Source: an uncultured Polaribacter sp. (GTDB lineage: Bacteria > Bacteroidota > Bacteroidia > Flavobacteriales > Flavobacteriaceae). Taken from it: a DNA stretch of 9,560 bases. The position numbers were made by a program, and so were the translations under genes. Below the pieces are notes generated by a model. It was not told the origin of the DNA, did not search any database, and was given only the letters and a program-made list of their open reading frames with translations. Below are positions 1-7,273 of the stretch, piece by piece. The first letter of the stretch is position 1, and every line of letters starts with the position of its first letter. The DNA lies in the NCBI GenBank assembly GCA_937936695.1, contig CALHCK010000016.1, forward strand, positions 1 through 9,560. The letters run 5' to 3'.

Positions 1-528
1 ACCAATACCCTGCATAAAATATCCTCTAAACAATAATTCTTCAAAACTAGTTTGAAAAGGTAATAGAATTAAAGAAACGGCTAATAATGTAAAAAAAGGA
101 ATGGGTTTAAAATTCCATGTATAATTTTCTGGTGTTATAAAAATTCCAACAACAATAAATACAATAGCAAGTATAGCCCACACAGAAAAGCCAAATAAAA
201 AACGTTTCCAATCTATCTTATTTCTAGAAGTTACCAAAGATGTTAAACTACGTTGATGAATATATTTTACACCAAAACCTAAAAATATAAGACCTATTAA
301 AAACATTAAAAGCATTAGAAAAAATAGCAAGTTACTATTCATGCCCATTTTCATAAAATTGCTTTCTGCAGCTTCTATAAAAGCTCCTAGATTACCAGTT
401 TGTTTAAAAGCTACAAGTGTTATTGGTAATACTCCTACTACTTGCCAACCAATAAATATTAGAATTATGGTAACTACCCAATGGTACCAATTGTTTTTAC
501 CTTTGTATGCTTGTTGTATAAAATTCAT
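1..528 (-). CDS. CPBP-family intramembrane metalloprotease-like protein, C-terminus cut by window edge
   Basis: The reading frame starts at the ATG whose complement is at 526-528 and stays open for 176 codons to the left edge, so the C-terminal part is missing. The protein is very hydrophobic, with segments at roughly residues 16-40, 66-90, 110-130 and 140-158. The last visible part reads FEELLFRGYFMQGIG; the EExxxR pattern (E163, E164, R168) is motif 1 of the CPBP (CAAX protease and bacteriocin-processing, Abi) family. The later His motifs that complete the intramembrane metalloprotease site would lie outside the window. Family members include prenyl-protein CAAX proteases, but in bacteria most have no known substrate. 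The gene starts one base after the menC stop codon, so the two are almost certainly co-transcribed and perhaps translationally coupled. The family call is firm; the substrate is unknown. Confidence 0.85.
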   Translation of the reverse strand, partial: MNFIQQAYKGKNNWYHWVVTIILIFIGWQVVGVLPITLVAFKQTGNLGAFIEAAESNFMKMGMNSNLLFFLMLLMFLIGLIFLGFGVKYIHQRSLTSLVTSRNKIDWKRFLFGFSVWAILAIVFIVVGIFITPENYTWNFKPIPFFTLLAVSLILLPFQTSFEELLFRGYFMQGIG

Positions 529-529
529 C

Positions 530-1567
530 TTATAAATTAAAATTCCATTTTTTTTCTGGATGATATTGTAAACTTCCTTTACTAACTGTTAACGGACTTG
601 TAAAATTATTAGTAAACAAACCTCCGGTACCTAAACCTTGTGGCAACTTACTTTTTAAATTGTAAGTAAACTGAGCGATTGCATTTAAACCAATATTGCT
701 TTCTAAAGCAGAAGTAATCCACCAACCAATGTTATTGTCCGTAGCAATATCAACCCATTCTTTACTTCCATTAAAACCACCTACTAAACTAGGTTTTAAA
801 ATAATATATTGCGGATTAATTGTATTTATTATTTCTTGTTTTTTGTCTGATGAAAAAACACCTATCAACTCTTCATCTAAAGCAATTGGCATTGGTGTTT
901 TAGCACACAAATTTGCCATTTCTTGTAATTGTCCTTGTTTTATAGGTTGCTCTATAGAATGAATTTCTAATTCTGATAAACGTTTTATTTTTTCTAAAGC
1001 ATCATCAATAGAAAATGCCCCGTTGGCATCTACCCTTAATTCAATTTCTTCTGATGAAAACTCTTTTCTAATGGTTTTTAATAAATCAATTTCAGCATCA
1101 AAATCTATTGCTCCTATTTTCATTTTTATACATGAAAAACCAGTTTTTAACTTTTCTTTTATTTGATTTTTCATAAATGACTTTTCTCCCATCCATATTA
1201 AACCATTTATAGAAATAGCTTCATTTCCTTTTGTAAATTCTGAAGGAAATAATAAAAATTGATTGCTACTCTTTAAAGATAAAAAAGCTTGCTCTAATCC
1301 AAATTGTATAGACGGAAAGTTATATAATTCTTTTAATAAAAACTCTAATCCTTTATAGATGTTTGCACATGCCCAAGCTAATTTTTCTTCATAATTTGTA
1401 ACATCATCTATACTTAAACCTCTAAACAAACCTGTTTCTCCAATTCCTGTTTTATCATTATCTTTTAAAACAATAAACCAAGTTTCTTTTGTTCTTAAAA
1501 CCCCTCTTGAAGTTCCACTAGGATTTTTAAAATTAAGAATGTATTTTTTATAAGTAGCTTTTATCAA
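530..1567 (-). CDS. menC: o-succinylbenzoate synthase (menaquinone biosynthesis), TTG start
   Basis: This is an enolase-superfamily protein of 345 residues, a normal length for MenC, which dehydrates SHCHC to o-succinylbenzoate in the menaquinone pathway. The N-terminal capping region covers about residues 1-110 and the barrel the rest. The visible catalytic set fits the muconate-lactonising/OSBS subgroup: the KxK pair K148 and K150 in IKMKIG, metal ligands D180 (RVDANG), E206 (IEQP) and D231 (ALDEE), and the opposing lysine K258 (ILKPSL). Related dipeptide epimerases share this layout, but menA lies two genes upstream, which favours MenC. No ATG occurs in frame between the upstream stop and the conserved N-terminus (IKATYKKYILNF). 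The best start is TTG at 1567, placing the gene 27 bases after the SRPBCC gene; a rare ATT at 1591 is the only upstream alternative of note. CPBP follows after one base. Confidence 0.88.
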   Translation of the reverse strand: MIKATYKKYILNFKNPSGTSRGVLRTKETWFIVLKDNDKTGIGETGLFRGLSIDDVTNYEEKLAWACANIYKGLEFLLKELYNFPSIQFGLEQAFLSLKSSNQFLLFPSEFTKGNEAISINGLIWMGEKSFMKNQIKEKLKTGFSCIKMKIGAIDFDAEIDLLKTIRKEFSSEEIELRVDANGAFSIDDALEKIKRLSELEIHSIEQPIKQGQLQEMANLCAKTPMPIALDEELIGVFSSDKKQEIINTINPQYIILKPSLVGGFNGSKEWVDIATDNNIGWWITSALESNIGLNAIAQFTYNLKSKLPQGLGTGGLFTNNFTSPLTVSKGSLQYHPEKKWNFNL

Positions 1568-1594
1568 TGTAACGTATATTTTTAGATAAATTGT

Positions 1595-2110
1595 TTATTT
1601 GTTAGCCACAAACTCTTTAAAATTATTTAAATATTTTTGATCTTGTGCTTTAAACGTACCTTTAAAAAAAGGAAACATACATGCCATTATATAAGATTCG
1701 CTCTGGCAACTTGCATTTAAAGTTATAGTTGTTTTACCATTATTTTCAGAAAAAAGATATTCATTTTTTTTTAGCATGTTTTCAGCATCATAAAACAATA
1801 TTACCTTTTTGTTAGGTACATATGCCAATACTTTTTCTGTCATAGTAATCTCTTGCCCATTAGCATCTAAAACAATTTTGTTAACCGTTCCTTTTTTTTC
1901 TGGAGTTTGTGTAACTACTTCTATCTTTTTTATTTCAGGAATCCATTTAACAGCGTTCTCCGATTTATTAAATTCTGTAAACACTGTTTCTAAAGGTACA
2001 TCTACAGATATTTCTGTTGTATACACTGTTTCATTTACAATAATACCTATTGCAAAAAAACTAAGTACTAAAACACTAATAATACCTAAAATTATTTTTA
2101 TTGTTTTCAT
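1595..2110 (-). CDS. Membrane-anchored SRPBCC (START-like) family protein
   Basis: The product has 171 residues and starts with a single hydrophobic segment (about 4-25) that looks like a membrane anchor or uncleaved signal. The remainder has the feel of the SRPBCC/polyketide-cyclase fold: a first strand and helix around VYTTEISVDVPLETVFTEF, then NKSENAVKWIPEIKKIE, a run of alternating strands (residues about 75-135), and a final amphipathic helix (KAQDQKYLNNFKEFVANK). This fold usually binds a hydrophobic ligand in a deep cavity; no ligand can be read from the sequence. The gene starts 7 bases after the menA stop and precedes menC by 27 bases, so it is inside the menaquinone block. A role in handling a lipophilic pathway intermediate is possible but is only an inference. 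The ATG at 2110 fits the anchor well. Confidence 0.72.
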   Translation of the reverse strand: MKTIKIILGIISVLVLSFFAIGIIVNETVYTTEISVDVPLETVFTEFNKSENAVKWIPEIKKIEVVTQTPEKKGTVNKIVLDANGQEITMTEKVLAYVPNKKVILFYDAENMLKKNEYLFSENNGKTTITLNASCQSESYIMACMFPFFKGTFKAQDQKYLNNFKEFVANK

Positions 2111-2117
2111 CTAACTA

Positions 2118-3044
2118 TTAAAAAAATGTATTTGCAATACCAAAAAGAATTGCAAATAAAAAAGTACTTAATGCTACTTTTTTTAATTCGCTATCTAATT
2201 CTTCTGGTATTTTATTAGAACTTACTGTTTTTAAATTTTTAAAAAGCGGAACAAATGCCATTAAAAAAATAAACTGATATATAGTTTTATAATGAAAACA
2301 CACATATGCAACTGCAAAAAATAAAGCTCCTATTATTAAAAAATAATGATATTTTTTAGCATTATCATTTCCTAATTTAACTACTAAAGTATTTTTACTA
2401 TTCTTTTTATCTTCTTCTCTGTCTCTTAAATTGTTTAAATTTAAAACAGCAGTACTTAACAACCCAACAGATATTGCAGGTAAAAAGATAAAAAAATCTA
2501 GTTGTTGTGTATATAAAAAATAACTACCTACTACACTTAAAAGACCAAAAAAAAGAAAAACAAAAAGATCTCCAAATCCGCTATAACCGTATGCAGAATT
2601 TCCTACAGTGTATTTTATAGCTGCCGTTATAGAAGCAATACCTAAACCAAAAAATAAAATAGAATATCCAAAATTTTCAGCACCAAAAGACACATAGATT
2701 AATAACAATGCAATTACCAAAGTAATAACAGCTGTAACTATCATTGCTGTTTTCATTTGTTTAGGTGTTATTGCCCCTGAGGATACCATACGAGCTTCTC
2801 CTTTCCTATTTTTATCAGAACCTTTTACACCGTCTCCATAATCGTTTGCAAAATTAGACAGCACCTGAAAACCAATTGTTGTGGCAATTGCTAACCAAAA
2901 AATAGAAGATTCTAATATAGAAGAAACACCTGTTAATAAGGTGTTTTGTGTTTTTTGAAATCCTAAAATAGCACCAATAATAATACCAGAAATAGATAAC
3001 GGTAAGGTTCTTAAGCGGGCAGCTTTTATGTAGTTTTTTATCAT
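2118..3044 (-). CDS. menA: 1,4-dihydroxy-2-naphthoate polyprenyltransferase
   Basis: This 308-residue integral membrane protein belongs to the UbiA prenyltransferase superfamily and should attach a polyprenyl chain to 1,4-dihydroxy-2-naphthoate, giving demethylmenaquinone. The first Asp-rich diphosphate/Mg site is the NDYGDGVKGSD stretch at residues 67-77; the second is NNLRDREEDKKNSKNTL at 204-220, with D208 and D212. About eight or nine hydrophobic segments follow the usual pattern. The N-terminal KAARLRTLPLSISG and the form of the first motif are typical of MenA rather than of UbiA or haem O synthase, and menC nearby supports this. The ATG at 3044 is 9 bases after the lipoprotein stop. The length is normal and no key residue is missing. 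Confidence 0.93.
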   Translation of the reverse strand: MIKNYIKAARLRTLPLSISGIIIGAILGFQKTQNTLLTGVSSILESSIFWLAIATTIGFQVLSNFANDYGDGVKGSDKNRKGEARMVSSGAITPKQMKTAMIVTAVITLVIALLLIYVSFGAENFGYSILFFGLGIASITAAIKYTVGNSAYGYSGFGDLFVFLFFGLLSVVGSYFLYTQQLDFFIFLPAISVGLLSTAVLNLNNLRDREEDKKNSKNTLVVKLGNDNAKKYHYFLIIGALFFAVAYVCFHYKTIYQFIFLMAFVPLFKNLKTVSSNKIPEELDSELKKVALSTFLFAILFGIANTFF

Positions 3045-3053
3045 ATTAAAAAG

Positions 3054-3476
3054 CTACTCTTTATTTAAAGCTTCTTCAATAGATATTGGTGTGTTATCTT
3101 TTAAAGCTTGAATAAAAGCCCCCGGAAAAATATCCCTTATGTTTTTCTTCTGATTAAAAGCGTCTTCATAATTGTAAAAAGCTCCCATTCTATATTTTAC
3201 ATACCCGTTTTCATGATATACTTTTACATCTTGGTAATTTTCTAATTGCGAATTTTCTTTTTGTAAAGCTGCTATCTGAACTGTAAAAATTATTTCATGC
3301 TTTTCATAATCATGTACTTCTTCTATTTCTTCTTCATGAGAAAATTGAGTACCTGGTGCTTCTTTAAAAATCGAGTCATTTTGGATAATTTCGTCAACTT
3401 TTAAAACTTCTTTTTTCTTATTATCACAAGAAATAAATACAACTAAAAAGACTAAAAATGGTAGTATTACTTTCAT
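3054..3476 (-). CDS. SPOR-domain lipoprotein
   Basis: This small protein of 140 residues begins with a lipoprotein signal: a hydrophobic stretch followed by VFISC, with the lipidated cysteine at C17. A charged linker rich in Glu (about 18-60) follows, and then a SPOR-like domain from about residue 62 to 127, recognisable by FTVQIAAL, YVKYRMGAFYNYEDA and FPGAFIQALKD. SPOR domains bind denuded glycan strands of peptidoglycan, often at division sites. The Bacteroidota location is most likely the periplasmic face of the outer membrane, held by the lipid. It sits 2 bases after the CCG-protein gene and 9 bases before menA. Its SPOR region and the tail after it closely resemble the end of the amidase encoded at 7274-8374. 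Specific function is unknown. Confidence 0.8.
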   Translation of the reverse strand: MKVILPFLVFLVVFISCDNKKKEVLKVDEIIQNDSIFKEAPGTQFSHEEEIEEVHDYEKHEIIFTVQIAALQKENSQLENYQDVKVYHENGYVKYRMGAFYNYEDAFNQKKNIRDIFPGAFIQALKDNTPISIEEALNKE

Positions 3477-3478
3477 AT

Positions 3479-4258
3479 CTATAAATTATTAGCTTCTGCA
3501 ATTAACTCTGCGATATCTTTTACGATAACTTCTTTCTCTTTTTCTTTAAATTTAATTCCGTCGGTCATCATAGTATTACAATACGGGCAACCAGTTGCAA
3601 TTATATTAGGCTTAGTAGCTAAAGCATCTTCTGTTCTTAAAACATTAATTTCTTTATCCCCTTTTTCGGCATCTTTAAACATTTGCGCACCACCTGCTCC
3701 GCAACACAATGCAGATGACTTGCTGCGTTTCATTTCTGTTAAACTTACCCCAAGTCTTCTAATTAAATCTCTAGGTGATTCGTAAACCTCATTTGCTCTA
3801 CCCAAATAACATGGATCATGAAAAGTTACCTTTTTACCTTTTAAGGTTGTAGCATCTATATTTAAGCGTCCGTCTGCAATTAACTTTTGTATAAATTGTG
3901 TGTGATGATATACTTTATATACACCACCCAAACCAGGATATTCATTTTTTAAAGTATTAAAAGAATGAGGATCACATGTTACTATTGTTTTTACTTCGTA
4001 ACCATTTAAAACTTCAATATTCATCATTGCTTGCATTTGAAACAAAAATTCGTTTCCTGCTCGTTTTGCTGCGTCTCCTGTAGAACTTTCTTCGGTACCT
4101 AAAACAGCAAAATTTACATTTGCTTGATGTAATATTTTTACAAAAGCTCTCGATATTTTTTTAGCTCTATCATCATAACTCCCTGCAGCACCAACCCAAA
4201 ATAATACTTCTGGTTGCTTGCCCTGAGCCATTAAGTCTGCCATTGTTGGTACATTCAT
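3479..4258 (-). CDS. CCG-domain Fe-S protein, HdrB/HdrD-like, N-terminal cluster site degenerate
   Basis: The product has 259 residues and no signal or membrane segment, so it is probably cytoplasmic. It contains two tandem cysteine-rich (CCG) domains of the heterodisulfide reductase/glycolate oxidase type. The C-terminal one is intact: C150 in HDPCYLGRAN, C185-C186 in LCCGAGGAQMF, and C224/C227 in GCPYCNTMM. The N-terminal one keeps the surrounding fold signature (WVGAAGSYDDRAKK, ESSTGDAAKRAGNEFLFQ, CDPHSFNTLKNEYPGLGG) but has a single Cys, C95, where the cluster-binding form would have several. CCG domains carry noncubane or [4Fe-4S] clusters and catalyse thiol/disulfide or flavin-linked chemistry. 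The natural partner is the membrane Fe-S protein encoded at 4924-6243, with which it would form a split Hdr-like enzyme. The substrate is unknown. The ATG at 4258 gives the NVPTMADLMAQGKQPEVLFW start expected of this family. Confidence 0.85.
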   Translation of the reverse strand: MNVPTMADLMAQGKQPEVLFWVGAAGSYDDRAKKISRAFVKILHQANVNFAVLGTEESSTGDAAKRAGNEFLFQMQAMMNIEVLNGYEVKTIVTCDPHSFNTLKNEYPGLGGVYKVYHHTQFIQKLIADGRLNIDATTLKGKKVTFHDPCYLGRANEVYESPRDLIRRLGVSLTEMKRSKSSALCCGAGGAQMFKDAEKGDKEINVLRTEDALATKPNIIATGCPYCNTMMTDGIKFKEKEKEVIVKDIAELIAEANNL

Positions 4259-4271
4259 AATTTTAGTTTTA

Positions 4272-4919
4272 TTATTCGCTATCTTTTTTACTTTCTAAAA
4301 GTAAATTTTGTTTGTATTTTTTACCTGCTTCTATTAAAACAGCCGGAGTTGTTTGATAAAACAATGGAGAATCTGGATCGTAATTCATCATTTTCCATTT
4401 ATTATTTGTTAAATCATCTCTTAAAAGTATTGTAACTCTGTCTTTCATCAAAACATCCATAGAATTATTAGAGCTAAATTTCACATTCATTCCTTTAGCT
4501 TTCATAATTCCGGTCATCATTTTTTTCTTTTCATCATCAAACTCTAAACCATTAAATGTCATCTTCATTTTCATATCATAAGATATAAATGCGTACTCTA
4601 AATTATCTTTGCTTTCTTTAAAAACTTTAGACAATTTATAGTCAGGTATCATTTTTGGAATTTCAATTGACATTTGGTCATTCCCTTCAAAAACAGATTT
4701 AATAAAAACTTTCATTTGTTCTTTAGAGACGGTTTCAAATACTTTTGGATATGTTGCTTCTACAATAGCATCAAAATCTCTATTATTCATATCAACAAAT
4801 AGCTGCTTTGCTATTAAATCTAACTCTTTAGTTTGAGAATAACTTTTAACAACTACTAACAAAAGAAATATAGTAACCGTTTTCAGAATCAGATTCTTCG
4901 TTTTTGATAAAATATACAT
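4272..4919 (-). CDS. Exported protein of unknown function between two Fe-S subunit genes
   Basis: I do not recognise a family for this 215-residue protein. It has a clear Sec signal peptide: basic start (KTKNLILK), hydrophobic core around residues 14-24, and a likely cleavage near SYSQ at 26-29. The mature part begins with a helix-rich stretch (ELDLIAKQLFVDMNNRDFDAIV) that loosely recalls NTF2-like or DUF-type exported proteins, followed by predicted strands and a Lys/Met-rich segment around residues 115-145 (KMKMTF, KKKMMTGIMKAKGM). It contains no Cys, so it is not an Fe-S or c-type haem protein, and it has no lipobox. It starts 4 bases after the stop of the membrane Fe-S gene and ends 13 bases before the CCG gene, so it is co-expressed with both. 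It is probably periplasmic. Any functional link to the electron-transfer module is inference from position only. Confidence 0.7.
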   Translation of the reverse strand: MYILSKTKNLILKTVTIFLLLVVVKSYSQTKELDLIAKQLFVDMNNRDFDAIVEATYPKVFETVSKEQMKVFIKSVFEGNDQMSIEIPKMIPDYKLSKVFKESKDNLEYAFISYDMKMKMTFNGLEFDDEKKKMMTGIMKAKGMNVKFSSNNSMDVLMKDRVTILLRDDLTNNKWKMMNYDPDSPLFYQTTPAVLIEAGKKYKQNLLLESKKDSE

Positions 4920-4923
4920 ATTT

Positions 4924-6243
4924 TTATTCTTCGTTAGCCCAATTTAATCTGTCTTGTTGGTTGTATTGCCAAGGAGCTCCATTATTTTCAACATTCGTCA
5001 TCATCATATTTAATTCTTGTGGAGCAGCACTTTCTTCCATAACCAAATATCTTCTCATATCTGTAATTATAGACAACGGATCTATATTTACAGGACACTC
5101 TTCTACACAAGCATTACAACTTGTGCATGCCCATAGTTCTTCTGGTTTAATGTAATCGTTTAGCAATTGTTTACCATCATCTACAAAAATACCTTTATTG
5201 GCATCCATATTTCTACCTACCTCTTCTAAACGATCCCTAGTATCCATCATTATTTTTCTAGGTGATAGCTCTTTACCTGTTAAATTAGCAGGACAAGATG
5301 ATGTACATCTACCACACTCTGTACAGGTGTATGCATTTAATAGTTGTACCCAATTTAAATCGGCAACATCACTTGCTCCAAATTTTTCTGGCACAGCTTC
5401 TTCTGCTCCTTCTTCTGGCATTGCATAAGGATCTGCGTCAGGATCCATCATTAATTTTACCTCTTTAGTAACAGAATCTAAATTAGTAAACTGCCCTTTA
5501 GGGTTTAAATTTGCAAAATAAGTATTAGGAAAAGCTAATAAAATGTGTAAATGTTTAGAATAGTATAAATAGTTTAAGAAAACTAAAATTCCTAAAATAT
5601 GTAACCACCACGCAGTTCTTTCAATAGTATGCAAAGCTTCTGGAGAGTAGTCATTAAAAAAAGGTGCTAAAAATTGACTAATAGGATTTCCTATTCCTGC
5701 TTGCTGAAAGCTTACATCGGTAGCATTCATCACCAAGAAAAGGGTCATTAAAATTAATTCAAAATAAAGAATATTATTCCCATCACTTTTAGGCCATCCT
5801 TTCATTTCTTTACTTAAAAAACGTTTGATATTTGAAATGTTTCTTCGTAACCAAAAAATTGTAATTGCTACAAATACTAAAAGTGCCAAAACCTCAAAAG
5901 TACCTATTAAAAATCCGTAAACATTTTCATTAATAATTCCTTTAAAAATTCTGTGAGTACCAAACAACCCATCAATAATAATTTCTAAAACTTCAATATT
6001 TATTATTAAAAAACCTGCATATACAATAATATGTAAGAAACCAGAAAGTGGTCTTTTTACCATTTTAGATTGCCCAAAAGCAATCATCATCATATTTTTA
6101 AGACGCTCTTTTTTGTTATCTGTTCTATTAACATCTTTACCTAATTTAATATTTCTAAACAGTTTACGAATGTTTATTACAAAAAATCCGATTCCGAGTA
6201 TTAACGCTATGGCAAATAATATGTTTGGTATGTAGTGCTGCAT
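4924..6243 (-). CDS. Membrane-bound Fe-S oxidoreductase subunit, cytochrome b-like plus two [4Fe-4S] clusters (HdrE/HdrD-like)
   Basis: The product has 439 residues. The first half is a membrane domain with about five transmembrane segments (near 5-25, 67-90, 108-131, 157-175 and 212-236). It carries histidines at membrane positions (H71, H215, H231, H233) that could ligate haem b as in the NarI/HdrE family; this is inferred. The C-terminal half is a soluble ferredoxin-like domain with two CxxCxxCxxxCP motifs: C307, C310, C313, C317 and C373, C376, C379, C383, each binding one [4Fe-4S] cluster. The likely role is electron transfer between menaquinol and a cytoplasmic CCG subunit, encoded two genes downstream. 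In archaeal HdrD the ferredoxin and CCG parts are fused, while here they are separate proteins. The start at ATG 6243 places the gene 28 bases after the MCE stop. The physiological reaction is not known. Confidence 0.85.
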   Translation of the reverse strand: MQHYIPNILFAIALILGIGFFVINIRKLFRNIKLGKDVNRTDNKKERLKNMMMIAFGQSKMVKRPLSGFLHIIVYAGFLIINIEVLEIIIDGLFGTHRIFKGIINENVYGFLIGTFEVLALLVFVAITIFWLRRNISNIKRFLSKEMKGWPKSDGNNILYFELILMTLFLVMNATDVSFQQAGIGNPISQFLAPFFNDYSPEALHTIERTAWWLHILGILVFLNYLYYSKHLHILLAFPNTYFANLNPKGQFTNLDSVTKEVKLMMDPDADPYAMPEEGAEEAVPEKFGASDVADLNWVQLLNAYTCTECGRCTSSCPANLTGKELSPRKIMMDTRDRLEEVGRNMDANKGIFVDDGKQLLNDYIKPEELWACTSCNACVEECPVNIDPLSIITDMRRYLVMEESAAPQELNMMMTNVENNGAPWQYNQQDRLNWANEE

Positions 6244-6271
6244 AGTACTAAAAAATATTTTTTATGATGTA

Positions 6272-7219
6272 TTAATTTGCTTTGTTTGGTTTATAAGGCG
6301 CTGCTTTTTTACCAAACAAAGAGAAATGCACAAATCTTTTTGGATGTAATTTCATTTCTCTTAATAATTCTTCTAATTCTTTAGACATAGATGTTAAGTT
6401 GTTATACATAGCATCGTCTGTTACCAACTTACCTAAAGTACCTTTACCTGTATTAATACCACTTAATAAAGAGTTTACAGAATTTAAAGTTGTTTCTGTT
6501 TTATTTACAATATTACCTATGTTAACGTTTGCTAAAGTATCAGATACTTTCACAAAGTTATCTGTTATTAACTTTGTGTTTTTAATGCTTTCTTTTAAGT
6601 TGTTAGAAGAACTGTTTATAAGTCCGTTAACAGATAACATTGTCTTATCTACTTCTTTTAACGTATGCTCTAAAGTTGCTAAAGATTGTTTTATGTTATT
6701 TTCTGTATTTTTATCTAATATACTATTAAATTTTCGAAATAACGAATCTGCATTAACAATAACATGCTCTAATTTAGATTGTATAGGATCTAAACGCTCT
6801 CCTAAAGATGTAAATAAACTAGATTCTGTTTCGCCTTGTAAATAATCTTTAGATACTGCTTCTTCTCCTTCAAAACTTGGTATAATAGCCAAATTAGAAC
6901 CACCAAGAGGACTTGGAGAATATATTTTAACAATACTTTTTTTAGAAAATTTAAAATCTTTGTCTACAGAAAACATAACAACTAGTTCTCCTTTTTTTTC
7001 AGGATCTTCGTTAAATTGTATTTCTAAAACTTTACCTACTTTCAGTCCGTTAATGGTAACAATACTAGACTCACTTAAGCCTCCTACATTGCTATACTCT
7101 ACTTTATAGTAGCGAGTATTACCTCCAAATAAATTTTGCCCTTTTAAAAAATTGTAACCCCATATAAATACAGCTATTGCAAATACAGCAACAATTCCTG
7201 TTTTTAACTCTCTAGACAT
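6272..7219 (-). CDS. MCE/MlaD-family lipid transport protein
   Basis: This 315-residue protein has one N-terminal membrane anchor (about residues 6-25) followed by an MCE domain at about 36-113, recognised from the YYKVEYSNVGGLSESSIVTI and GLKVGKVLEI segments and the SPSPLGGSNLAI loop. The part after it (about 145-295) is mostly helical and coiled-coil-like, as in MCE proteins that form a long tube across the periplasm. The C-terminus ends with LHPKRFVHFSLFG and a basic tail, which I recall as common in Bacteroidota members. MCE proteins form hexameric rings that shuttle phospholipids between inner and outer membranes. No MlaE permease or MlaF ATPase gene is in this window, so its partners must be encoded elsewhere. 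It lies 54 bases after the amidase gene, on the same strand; I saw no strong promoter in that gap. Confidence 0.88.
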   Translation of the reverse strand: MSRELKTGIVAVFAIAVFIWGYNFLKGQNLFGGNTRYYKVEYSNVGGLSESSIVTINGLKVGKVLEIQFNEDPEKKGELVVMFSVDKDFKFSKKSIVKIYSPSPLGGSNLAIIPSFEGEEAVSKDYLQGETESSLFTSLGERLDPIQSKLEHVIVNADSLFRKFNSILDKNTENNIKQSLATLEHTLKEVDKTMLSVNGLINSSSNNLKESIKNTKLITDNFVKVSDTLANVNIGNIVNKTETTLNSVNSLLSGINTGKGTLGKLVTDDAMYNNLTSMSKELEELLREMKLHPKRFVHFSLFGKKAAPYKPNKAN

Positions 7220-7273
7220 GTGTATAAATTTAACAACAATATTACTAATAATTTTTGGGAGTAGGCATTAAAA

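Noticed and set aside
696..962. Plus-strand open frame opposite menC
   Set aside because: It is antisense to the conserved barrel core of MenC, and the composition is typical of a reverse-frame artefact. The same applies to plus-strand frames at 341-535, 1809-2114, 4904-5155 and 5198-5428.
3479..4258. Assignment of the CCG protein as lactate utilisation LutA/LldE or glycolate oxidase GlcF
   Set aside because: The N-terminal sequence differs from LutA, and no LutB/LutC, lactate permease or FAD-linked oxidase gene is nearby. The membrane Fe-S partner favours an Hdr-like complex.
6250..6263. Perfect 14-base palindrome of A and T (A6-TA-T6) in the gap after the MCE gene start side, before the membrane Fe-S gene
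   Set aside because: It has no G/C stem, so it is a poor terminator, and such palindromes are expected by chance in A/T-rich DNA. It does not convincingly break the operon.
6399..6845. Open frame of 148 codons on the plus strand opposite the MCE gene
   Set aside because: It is a shadow of the coding pattern of the MCE gene, with no recognisable domain and no promoter. The MCE frame has clear family features.
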